From the NCBI GenBank assembly GCA_023150935.1, contig JAKLJW010000003.1, positions 124,001 through 188,000 of the forward strand: a DNA stretch of 64,000 nucleotides, read 5' to 3'. Both the position numbers and the translations under genes were made by a program. Source of the DNA: Candidatus Binatia bacterium (lineage in GTDB: Bacteria > Desulfobacterota > Binatia > HRBIN30). Positions 36,463 through 44,569 of the stretch are shown here, in pieces. Every line of letters starts with the position of its first letter. The first letter of the stretch is position 1. Below the pieces are notes generated by a model. That model worked only from the letters and a program-made list of their open reading frames with translations, was not told the origin of the DNA and did not search any database.

Positions 36463-39162
36463 TCAACCGTTCTCGCGCCGGCGCTGAAAAGCGGATTGCG
36501 CCACGCCGACGTCCTTCTGCAGCTCCGGGGATTGCGCCGCCGCCACGAGAGCCTTCTCTATCCGCACTGCGGCATCGGGGCGCACCTGCTCGGGGAGCTG
36601 CTCCCACTTGTCCACGTACCATCGCGCGGCGGCAAGCTGCAGGCGCGGGTCGTATGGCGCCAGCGCCGTCGCTCGCCCAACCAGGTCGTAAAGCACTCCC
36701 GGCTCGGTGCCCGGGTCTGGCTCGTACACCGGGTCGGCAACCTGAACGAGCCCGAGCAGCACCTCCGGCTGCAGCGGCTTGGCCCAGAGCGCGCGAAACG
36801 ACGCCTGCATGGCCTCGTCGAATGCCGGCGTGCCGAACGCGGGGCCCACCTCCTCGTCCACGGCAACCGCCCGCAATTGCTCCGCAAGCCCCGCCTGATA
36901 CTCCGGCGCCGCCGGCGCCAACTCCACCGCCCTGCGCACCAGATCGATCCGTTCGGCATCCGGCAGCACGGGCGGGGTCTCGGCTAGATTGGTGAGCCAG
37001 GTGTCCGGATACACGGCGTGATACGCCGCCGCCGCACTCCAGTTGGTCCACGTCCAGGAAGCCCAGAACGCGCAGCAGACGCCGGCCGCCACGGGCACCA
37101 GAAGCCTAAGAGCCACCGGCGATGCACTGGTCACTGAAGACCGAGGACTGTGGCCGCGAGACTTCTTTTCACGCGTGATTCTGACGAGTCCGCCAACCAG
37201 GACCGCAAACACCAACGCGTTCGCGGCGCGGTGGAGGTTAAAGTCGGTAAACGAGTGCACGAGCATGGCGAGCACGCCCGCGGCCAGACCCCAGCGCAAT
37301 AGCGCGTCGGGCGTACGGCTGGTGGCCCCGCGCAAGACGCGAAAGACCCGCACACCGAACAGGCCGAACAACGCGGCGGCCGTCAGAGCGGCCGGTATTC
37401 CCGTCTCGGCAAGGAACTGCGCGTAATCGTTGTGCGCCGCCGGAATCCCGAATTCGTAAGCCGCGAACGTGTAGGGCTTATATAGCGGGAACACCGCCGC
37501 AAAGGTTCCGAGCCCGGTACCGAACAGCGGGTACTGCACCGCGAGGTTCAACGTATCGAGCGTCAGCCAGTGCCGCGCCAGCTCGCCTTCCCACAAACGC
37601 GGAAAGATCTGCGGAAAGGTCAGATAGAAGATGGCCAGAAAAGCCAGCACCGCCGGCAGCAACGCGACGTGGGAACGCAACCGCCCGGTCGCCTCGGGCT
37701 CCGGCACTGGCGGCGCGATTCGCAGGTCCTCGGCCAACTCACTCTCTAACACGGGACCCTCCGCCTCGGCGCTCTCCGTCTCCGGGCCCTCGTTCGCCGA
37801 CGCCGGCGAGGCGGCTATTGTTCGCTGCGGTTCGACGCTCGCCCCGAAGCCGTTACGCAACGGGTACTCGTAAACGATGTCCTCGGCAGGAGCGCTCCAC
37901 ACGTCGGCGCCCGGGGCCGGCGGGGCCGCCTTCACGGAAGCGTGGCGAGATGCGTTCCCTCCGCCGGAACGCCGGCGCCGCGAACGGCGAAGCCGGTTCG
38001 CCTTCTCGCCCCACGCCCCGAACCAACGATCGCGCCAGCGCTCCGGGGCGGAGCGCTCCTCGCGCGCCCCCGGCGGCAGAAGCGGCACCATGATCGCCAG
38101 GGTCGCAAAGGTTGCCAGAAACGCCGAGCGCGAACCCGATACCGCCAGCGCCACGAAGAGCAGAAACGCCACCGTCCCCGCAATCGCCGCGCGTGCAACC
38201 GTCGGATGCGACAACAGCCGGCTGTAATCCGAAACGTGCCAGACAAGCCCCCGCCGGCGGGCCCGCACAACCGGGTCGCGCCGGGCCTGCTCCCACCAAC
38301 CGATCGCCCACGCCAGCGCTAGCGGAAAGATCATCTCGAGAAAACCGGCGAAGTGGTCCTTGTTGGGATACGTACCCATGCAAACCGGGCGGTAACACTC
38401 GAACCACAGAATCCGTCCGTACCCGCTCGACGCCTGCAAATACCCGTAGATCGCCAGCATCAGCGCCAGGCCGATCAGCAACCCGATCAGCCGGCGCAGC
38501 GTGCCGATCGCGTCTCGCCATGGGTAGAACGCCACGACGCACCCGATCAGGAGGTAGGCGGCACCGATCGACAACGCCGACAAAGTATCCCACGGCACCA
38601 GAGACAGCGGTCGCCAGGCTCCCGCTCCCGGCAACGGCGAGGTCATCTCCACAGCCGCAGCCACGTCTCCCAGAGGAGCCTGCTCGGGCCAACCCGGAAG
38701 CGCGGTCCTTGTCGCCTCGAAACCGGACGGGGACAGGAGGCCGATCAGCATCGGAGGCAGGGGCAAGAGGGGAAAGACCAGCAGCGCGATCAACGCTGCA
38801 AACGCCAGCGCCGCCGTCGACCCGGCACTCTCAGGTGACGTTAGCCTTTCTACCCACCGAGACAGCGCATGGCGCACAGAGCCCGACGTACTCAGAGCCG
38901 ACACCTCTCCGCCTCGTTCACGTCCCGGCCCATCATCCGGATTGGCCGTTACGTCGTCGGCCCCCTCTTTGGACCGACCGCGTCCGGAAAGGCGAGATCG
39001 GAACAACCGGCGGGCGCACCACACGACGCCGATCAGCGCCGCCCCGAACTGAATCGCGTACCGTCCCGTGTAGCTCACCGACGCCAGCAGGAGCACCGCG
39101 ACAACGACCAGCGACGCCGTGCCCCACAGGGCTACGACGTCCAGCAGGCGGCGAGGGTTCAC
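36463..39162 (-). CDS. O-antigen ligase/polymerase family protein with large C-terminal soluble domain
   Basis: A protein of 899 residues from a GTG at 39162, with GGAGG seven bases upstream. Twelve or more hydrophobic helices occupy the first ~650 residues. The Wzy_C-type motif lies at PLFGTGLGTFAAVFPLYKPY and AHNDYAQFLAETGIPAALTA (~535-580), where His and the acidic residues sit in the large periplasmic loop. The last ~230 residues are helical and TPR-like (VYPDTWLTNLAETPPVLPDA and later ELAPAAPEYQAGLAEQLR). Such proteins either ligate O-antigen to lipid A core or polymerise an exopolysaccharide. Because a separate Wzy-like protein is present, ligase or a second polymerase both remain possible. 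Confidence 0.85.
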   Translation of the reverse strand: MNPRRLLDVVALWGTASLVVVAVLLLASVSYTGRYAIQFGAALIGVVWCARRLFRSRLSGRGRSKEGADDVTANPDDGPGRERGGEVSALSTSGSVRHALSRWVERLTSPESAGSTAALAFAALIALLVFPLLPLPPMLIGLLSPSGFEATRTALPGWPEQAPLGDVAAAVEMTSPLPGAGAWRPLSLVPWDTLSALSIGAAYLLIGCVVAFYPWRDAIGTLRRLIGLLIGLALMLAIYGYLQASSGYGRILWFECYRPVCMGTYPNKDHFAGFLEMIFPLALAWAIGWWEQARRDPVVRARRRGLVWHVSDYSRLLSHPTVARAAIAGTVAFLLFVALAVSGSRSAFLATFATLAIMVPLLPPGAREERSAPERWRDRWFGAWGEKANRLRRSRRRRSGGGNASRHASVKAAPPAPGADVWSAPAEDIVYEYPLRNGFGASVEPQRTIAASPASANEGPETESAEAEGPVLESELAEDLRIAPPVPEPEATGRLRSHVALLPAVLAFLAIFYLTFPQIFPRLWEGELARHWLTLDTLNLAVQYPLFGTGLGTFAAVFPLYKPYTFAAYEFGIPAAHNDYAQFLAETGIPAALTAAALFGLFGVRVFRVLRGATSRTPDALLRWGLAAGVLAMLVHSFTDFNLHRAANALVFAVLVGGLVRITREKKSRGHSPRSSVTSASPVALRLLVPVAAGVCCAFWASWTWTNWSAAAAYHAVYPDTWLTNLAETPPVLPDAERIDLVRRAVELAPAAPEYQAGLAEQLRAVAVDEEVGPAFGTPAFDEAMQASFRALWAKPLQPEVLLGLVQVADPVYEPDPGTEPGVLYDLVGRATALAPYDPRLQLAAARWYVDKWEQLPEQVRPDAAVRIEKALVAAAQSPELQKDVGVAQSAFQRRRENG

Positions 39163-39403
39163 AAAACTGCCTCCGGAAGATGCTTTTCGGCGTTTCCTCG
39201 GCCGGCCTCGAAATGCTTTGCCTCAGGCCAGGCCGGCGGCACCGAACTCATGGTGACGGTCCCGGTTGAAGGGGTACGAGGTGCGGCGGGAGCAGGACTG
39301 GTACGACTGGCCGGCGGCTGGAACATTCGCTGCGATACGACCTTTGCCCCGGGGCGTGGCGCCGGACCACGCCCCGGGGTCTCTTGCTTAACTCGATGAC
39401 GCC

Positions 39404-40657
39404 CTACGACGTGACCGACGGCGTCGGCGGCGGCGTCGGGCGGCGCGTCGGATTCCGCGTCGGTCGACGCGGCGTGCGGCGACGACGCGCTTCCTGGATC
39501 AGGCCGGGGTCTTCCTCGCCGGCGGCGAATGCGGGATCGTCGCTCCCCGTACTGGGCACCGCCCCGGTCGCCGGCTGGACCAGTAACAACGAACCCGCCA
39601 GCAATACCCCGGCGATCACCGTACACAGATGCTGCATCGCCCGGCGCTTCCGGCCGCGTGCAACGGCTACGGCCCCAACCGCGAGGAGGAGCAGCGCCGC
39701 CGCGAGAATCATGCGATCGGACATCGCCGGCACCGCCGCACCCTGACTGACCCGCACGTCATCGATGATCGCGCCCGAATCCATGCAAGCGTCGCCACCG
39801 TCGTCGCCCACGTAGAACGTCACCCGCCACACACCCGGGCTCGGGATGGGCACGACGGTCGTCTGGAACGGCGTCCGGCCCTGATCGCCGTAAAAACAAT
39901 CCGCCGGACCGCCGGGCGGGTCGGTTATCACTTCGTACGTCGACGTGTCGAAGTTGGCGAACGGAATGTACTCGAACGTCCCCGTGTAGGACTGGTTGAA
40001 CGGATTACCGTTGGGGTTGCCGGCGGTCAGGCCCAACACCTGGATGTCCGGACCCGGCGGGTTGACGGGCGTCAGTACGACGTGAAGGTCGTCGTGGAAC
40101 TCGTCGGGGCGTTCGCTGTTCAAATAGCTCCACACAAACGAGAGCCTCGCCGGCACCTGTGTGACGACGAACTCCTGCGAGATGCTCGTGGTATCGAACT
40201 CGATGTACGGGCAGGACATGCACGGTCCGGGGCAGATGAAGTCGGGGTCCGTGCTGTCGTTGCAGTCGCTATCGACGTTGGTCGGCGGGTTGCGCTGCAC
40301 CATCCGCGTAATGGGACAGACCTGCGGGTCGATGATGTCCATGCAGGGCAGCTCGGTACCCCCGGGGGTCGACGAGATGAATCCCATAAAGACCCCGCTG
40401 GGCGGAAGGACGCCCGGCTGGATAGCGCCGTCGCGGAAGAAGTCGTCGCCGGTGAGCACCTGGGCGCCCACCATCTTGTCGCCTCCACCCTCATCGAGCG
40501 GCGCCGTGGCCTGGTGCAACAGCACCGTCCACCCCGTAAAGTCGCCGGTCTCGAAATCGCCGTTGACGATTCCCTGAGCGGCAACCAGAACGGGTGCCGC
40601 CAGTATCGCCGCCAACCCGAGCGCCGCCGCCCTCAACATCGTCCGAATTCCCTTCAT
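39404..40657 (-). CDS. Secreted protein with IPTL/PEP-CTERM-like sorting tail and extra C-terminal tail
   Basis: A protein of 417 residues; GGGAGGAAGG lies just before the ATG. A signal peptide (LRAAALGLAAILAAPVLVAA) is followed by GIVNGDFETGDFTGWTV, the usual start of PEP-CTERM surface proteins with a galactose-binding-like fold, and then a Cys-containing mid region. A CTERM-like segment appears at ~308-338: VPAMSDRMILAAALLLLAVG followed by ARGRKRR, the pattern of a sorting tail removed by an exosortase or archaeosortase-like enzyme. Unusually, another ~78 residues follow, with a second hydrophobic helix and an Arg/Thr/Pro tail (RRRTPRRPTRNPTRRPTPPP). It sits between the Wzc-like and ligase genes; no exosortase gene is in the window. 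Confidence 0.72.
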   Translation of the reverse strand: MKGIRTMLRAAALGLAAILAAPVLVAAQGIVNGDFETGDFTGWTVLLHQATAPLDEGGGDKMVGAQVLTGDDFFRDGAIQPGVLPPSGVFMGFISSTPGGTELPCMDIIDPQVCPITRMVQRNPPTNVDSDCNDSTDPDFICPGPCMSCPYIEFDTTSISQEFVVTQVPARLSFVWSYLNSERPDEFHDDLHVVLTPVNPPGPDIQVLGLTAGNPNGNPFNQSYTGTFEYIPFANFDTSTYEVITDPPGGPADCFYGDQGRTPFQTTVVPIPSPGVWRVTFYVGDDGGDACMDSGAIIDDVRVSQGAAVPAMSDRMILAAALLLLAVGAVAVARGRKRRAMQHLCTVIAGVLLAGSLLLVQPATGAVPSTGSDDPAFAAGEEDPGLIQEARRRRTPRRPTRNPTRRPTPPPTPSVTS

Positions 40658-40720
40658 AGCCTTCCTCCCCGGAACGTCCTGTCGACATCCCTCTTAACGT
40701 ACCGTGCCAGCTTCACCTGC

Positions 40721-43132
40721 TCACGCCTGCTGCTGCGAGTTACCGTAATATCCGTAGTATCCACCGTGGTAGTGCCGGTAATAGTAGTACGACGACCCGC
40801 CACGCTTCACGTCTACCGAATTGAGGACGACACCGAGCACACGCGCCCGCACTGCATCGAGGTGCGACAGGGCTTTACCCACAACGTCGCGGCCCCATTC
40901 GCTGGCCTTGACCACGACCACGACCCCGTCGGTCTTGGTTGCCATTACCACACTATCGGTCACAGGCAAAATGGGCGGCGAGTCCACAAGTACAAAATCG
41001 AAGTTCTCCGAAAGCGTCGCCAAAACCTCGTTCATGACCGCAGAACCCACCAGTTCGGCCGGATTCGGCGGCGGCGGTCCGGCGGGGAGCACGTAGAGAC
41101 CAAAGCGGCTCCGATCGCCGTTCTTGCCGCTGAGCATCGGGGAGCGCACGACGGCGTCCGCCAACTCGCACTGTCCCGTGAGCACGTTACTGAGACCAGG
41201 CTCGCTGGGAACCTTGAGCGGTTGATGGCACGACGGATGACGCATATCCGCGTCGATGACGCACACATTGGACCCGCTCATGGCGAGACTGACGGCGAGA
41301 TTGATCGTCGTTACCGTCTTCCCCTCCGACGCCTGACTGCTGGTCACGAGCACGGTCTTCGGGGGATTGCCCGGGCTGGAGAACAGGATATTGGTCCGGA
41401 TGCTGCGATACGCCTCACTGATCACCGATCCCGGGTTGGTTACCGTAACCACCTGCCGCCCGCCGCCGCTGCCGTTACCGTGACCGCCTTCATTGCCGTT
41501 GCCGTCACCCACCGCCGGCGCTTCCAGGGCGGGCTTACCGTAGGCCGGAATCTGCAACACCCGCTGAAAATCGGGAATGACCCCGAGCGAAGGCAGGTGC
41601 AGCCACTCGGCAATGTCCTCCGGCGTGTGAATGCGGGTATCGAGGCGGTCCAGCAGAATGGCGCCGAAAGCGCCGGCCATCAACCCCAGAAACAGCCCCA
41701 TCGCGAGGTTGCGCTTCGTCTTGGGAAACGTCGGCACCCGCGGCACCACGGCCCGGTCCACCAGATTGACTCCGGTCCACCGGAACCCGTTGGTCAGCAG
41801 GTCCTGTTCCTTGGCCTGGCTGAGGAGCGTGTTGTAGAGTTCCTGGTTGCTCTCGACGTCGCGCTGCAAGATCAGCATCTGAACCAGCAACTTGTCCTCG
41901 TTGCTCGCCGCGGCACTGACCTTTTCGAAGTTCTGCCGCAGCTCGGCTTCCTTGGCGAGCGCCGCATCGAGGGTCGTGCGCATTTGTTCGCGGGCCTGGG
42001 ATCCCGCTTCGCGCAGGCGCTGATCGAGAGCTGCGATCCGGGAACGCAGCGCCGCCATGTCGGGGTGGTTGGCCCCGTACTCGCGTTGATTTGCCTGGTG
42101 CTTGGCTTTGAGACCCGACAGCTCGTCGCGCATCGTCTGCAAGCCGGGGTCGGGCAACGTCCCGGCGAGGGCCTCGGGGCTCATTGCCTGCGCGTTGCGG
42201 TAGTTGGCCTCGGCGACGATCCGCTCGCCCTGCGCCTTGGTCAGCAGTTCGTTGAGCTGCTGCAACGAGGCGCGCGTGATCGTGGTGTTGTCTTTGGGCA
42301 GGTGCAGGATGCCGTTCTCGCGCTGGAAATCGTTGAGGGTCTGGCGCGAGGTTTCCAGCTTGGTCCGCACGTCTTCCAGTTGCTGGCGGACGTAGCTGTT
42401 GGCGTCGCTCATCGACAGGGCGCGGGTTTGTTCGTCCATGTCCATGAACGCCTTCGCGTGCGCATTGGCGATACGTGCCGCGGTGGTGGGATCGGGATGG
42501 ACGGCGACGATATCGGCCAGCGAGGTGGCCCGCACGGGGCTGATCCCCACGTGATCGTAGTAGGCGTTGATGACGTCGAGACCGACGCCCTCCCATTCGG
42601 AGGGCGCATTGACGTCGTCGGGTTCCTCTCGTTCTTCGTCGCCGCCGACGGTCGCCCGCATCCGCGACACCACTGCCGCCCAGGCGGTACCGCTCAGGCT
42701 CGGGGTGCCGGGGTCCACCGCGGCATGATCGAAGTAGGCCACGCCCTGGGCGCGCAGGCTGTTGACGGCGCGCGCCGCGAGCACCTTTGTCGTGAGCAAC
42801 CGAGTTGCCAGGGTCGGAGGTATCGACTCCACCCGCGGAAACCTGACGACCTCCTTGCCGGGTGGCGTCGATTGCTTGAACTCGATGGTCGACTGCGCCG
42901 TGTACAGCTTCACCTGACGCAGCGTATACGCCGCCGACAGACCCAGCCCGAGGAGTGCCGCCGCCAGCAGCAGAAAGCGGCGGCCGTACAGAAGTCTCCA
43001 GTAATAGTGCAATGCATCCTGACTCGACGACACGCCGCGACGAGGCAGGGCCGACAGATCCGGCCCGTCGTCCGGCGGCAACACCTCGACGTGCGCTGGT
43101 CCGCCCCGATATTCGACCCGTCGCATCTGCAT
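40721..43132 (-). CDS. Wzc-like polysaccharide co-polymerase and BY-family tyrosine kinase
   Basis: A protein of 803 residues from the ATG at 43132 with AGGAAGAAGG upstream. Residues ~40-80 hold a Wzz-type N-terminal helix; a long coiled coil and periplasmic region (~190-480) ends with a second membrane segment (LAMGLFLGLMAGAFGAILLD). The cytoplasmic domain has Walker A SSQASEGKTVTTINLAVSL, Walker A' VCVIDADMRHPSC and Walker B FVLVDSPPILPVTDSV. The C-terminus is a Tyr cluster (YYYYRHYHGGYYGYYGN), typical of autophosphorylation tails. It controls polymer length and export together with Wza. It lies 24 bases after the Wza-like gene. Confidence 0.9.
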   Translation of the reverse strand: MQMRRVEYRGGPAHVEVLPPDDGPDLSALPRRGVSSSQDALHYYWRLLYGRRFLLLAAALLGLGLSAAYTLRQVKLYTAQSTIEFKQSTPPGKEVVRFPRVESIPPTLATRLLTTKVLAARAVNSLRAQGVAYFDHAAVDPGTPSLSGTAWAAVVSRMRATVGGDEEREEPDDVNAPSEWEGVGLDVINAYYDHVGISPVRATSLADIVAVHPDPTTAARIANAHAKAFMDMDEQTRALSMSDANSYVRQQLEDVRTKLETSRQTLNDFQRENGILHLPKDNTTITRASLQQLNELLTKAQGERIVAEANYRNAQAMSPEALAGTLPDPGLQTMRDELSGLKAKHQANQREYGANHPDMAALRSRIAALDQRLREAGSQAREQMRTTLDAALAKEAELRQNFEKVSAAASNEDKLLVQMLILQRDVESNQELYNTLLSQAKEQDLLTNGFRWTGVNLVDRAVVPRVPTFPKTKRNLAMGLFLGLMAGAFGAILLDRLDTRIHTPEDIAEWLHLPSLGVIPDFQRVLQIPAYGKPALEAPAVGDGNGNEGGHGNGSGGGRQVVTVTNPGSVISEAYRSIRTNILFSSPGNPPKTVLVTSSQASEGKTVTTINLAVSLAMSGSNVCVIDADMRHPSCHQPLKVPSEPGLSNVLTGQCELADAVVRSPMLSGKNGDRSRFGLYVLPAGPPPPNPAELVGSAVMNEVLATLSENFDFVLVDSPPILPVTDSVVMATKTDGVVVVVKASEWGRDVVGKALSHLDAVRARVLGVVLNSVDVKRGGSSYYYYRHYHGGYYGYYGNSQQQA

Positions 43133-43156
43133 CCTTCTTCCTCTACCCAACCCTCG

Positions 43157-44392
43157 TTAGATCACCGACACCGCCCCGCCGATGGTGAAACGCACGATCG
43201 TCGTCACCGTGTAGTAGATCCCGTACAGCGCCTTCTTGGTCATCGTATACGGCACGTCGACCCGGTCGTTACGTTCCAGCAAGACGTCGGGCTCCTCGTG
43301 ACTCTCGATGCGGTCAATGTCGATCGTCCACGCCAGGCTTTCACCATTCGGGGTCGTGCGCACCAGGCGCACAGCGTTGCGGTTGGCCGGGTAAATGAAC
43401 CCTCCCGCGCTGGCAATGAGCTGGGTCAGCGTCGTGCCGCGCGCCAGAGGATAAGAACCGACCTTCTCCACCTCGCCCTGAACGAGCGCGTTGCCGGCAT
43501 CCGGCACAACGATCAGATCGCCACCGCGCACGTACAACTCGGCAAGCTCGGTATTGGCCTCGCCGTGCGGCCCCTCCATACAAATGGGGACCATGCCTTT
43601 CTGGTTGGTCACGGATAAGTCCACTCCGCCGCCGCGGGTGATCTGCAGACTGTCGCCAAGGACGGCTACGTCGGTGCCGGCGCCCTGCTCGACCGGACGG
43701 AAAAGGATGTAATTGCCGGCGCCCTGCGCCCCGGTCCCCTGGGACAGACCACCGGCCATCGACAGCACGTCGACGATGGAGTGCCGACCCTTGGACAACG
43801 AATGCAGGCCGGGCCTGTTCACCGCACCCAAAACGGCCACCTGCTGGCCTTGATAGTCCTTCAAGAAAACGCCGACGAGCGGGTCGTTGAGCACCTGCTC
43901 CCGCCGCAACTGCTCGGCGATCTTGCGGCGCGTCGCCGCCAGGCTGAGCCCCTTGACTTCAACCGGGTCGATCATCGGCACGGCGATGACCCCGCGGTCG
44001 TCGACGCGCGCCTCGGTCGAGAAATCCCCGCCGCCGTCTGGCCGGTAATTATAAATGGTGATGGTCAGCAGGTCCCCGACGCCGACCGTGTAATCGGTGG
44101 TCTTCTGTTCGAGCGTCTGCCGAGCCGCGACGATCTGATCGATACGGGTCAGTGCGTCGGGCTGGCTGCAAGGATTATCCGGCCGCACCACTCCCGCAGT
44201 GGCGGCGACGGGGGTCTCCCCTTTCCCGGCACTGCACCCCCCCAACACAACCGCAACCGCCAGGGCCCCGATGAAGTACCTGCCGACGGTACAATACGAC
44301 CTGCGACCGCCTCGGTTTCGCGCCGCGACCGTCTCCGTCAACACGTACCCAACAGGTGGGCGCCCTATCGCGAGCATAGCTTGCACTACCAT
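43157..44392 (-). CDS. Wza-like polysaccharide export outer-membrane lipoprotein
   Basis: A protein of 411 residues as called. The start is uncertain: ATGs at 44392 and 44377 and a GTG further in are possible. A lipoprotein signal ends in LAVAVVLGGCS, where Cys would be lipidated. The polysaccharide-export domain begins TDYTVGVGDLLTITIYN. Two SLBB-like repeats follow (QVAVLGAVNRPGLHSLSKG and ALVQGEVEKVGSYPLARGTT). The family forms an outer-membrane channel for polysaccharide. A C-terminal hydrophobic amphipathic segment (YYTVTTIVRFTIGGAVSV) is present. It heads the locus, divergent from glgP; the 177-base gap between probably holds both promoters, though no clear consensus was identified. Confidence 0.87.
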   Translation of the reverse strand: MVVQAMLAIGRPPVGYVLTETVAARNRGGRRSYCTVGRYFIGALAVAVVLGGCSAGKGETPVAATAGVVRPDNPCSQPDALTRIDQIVAARQTLEQKTTDYTVGVGDLLTITIYNYRPDGGGDFSTEARVDDRGVIAVPMIDPVEVKGLSLAATRRKIAEQLRREQVLNDPLVGVFLKDYQGQQVAVLGAVNRPGLHSLSKGRHSIVDVLSMAGGLSQGTGAQGAGNYILFRPVEQGAGTDVAVLGDSLQITRGGGVDLSVTNQKGMVPICMEGPHGEANTELAELYVRGGDLIVVPDAGNALVQGEVEKVGSYPLARGTTLTQLIASAGGFIYPANRNAVRLVRTTPNGESLAWTIDIDRIESHEEPDVLLERNDRVDVPYTMTKKALYGIYYTVTTIVRFTIGGAVSVI

Positions 44393-44569
44393 CGCGACAT
44401 GCTTCGCTCCCCGCACCACACCGCGTCGCATGCCAAAAAAAAACCGCGGCCGGAGTCTACGAGAGGTAGACAGGGCTGTCAACGGGCAACACGGCAACCG
44501 GCCGGGGTGGAAATCGGCTCCCCCCGCCCCCTTGAACCCGCGATCCACGCAACGTAAGCACGGCGCACA

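Noticed and set aside
39629-43618. 1329-residue plus-strand frame covering the CTERM-like, Wzc-like and Wza-like genes
   Set aside because: Antisense to three genes with recognised motifs; composition is that of a GC-skew shadow.
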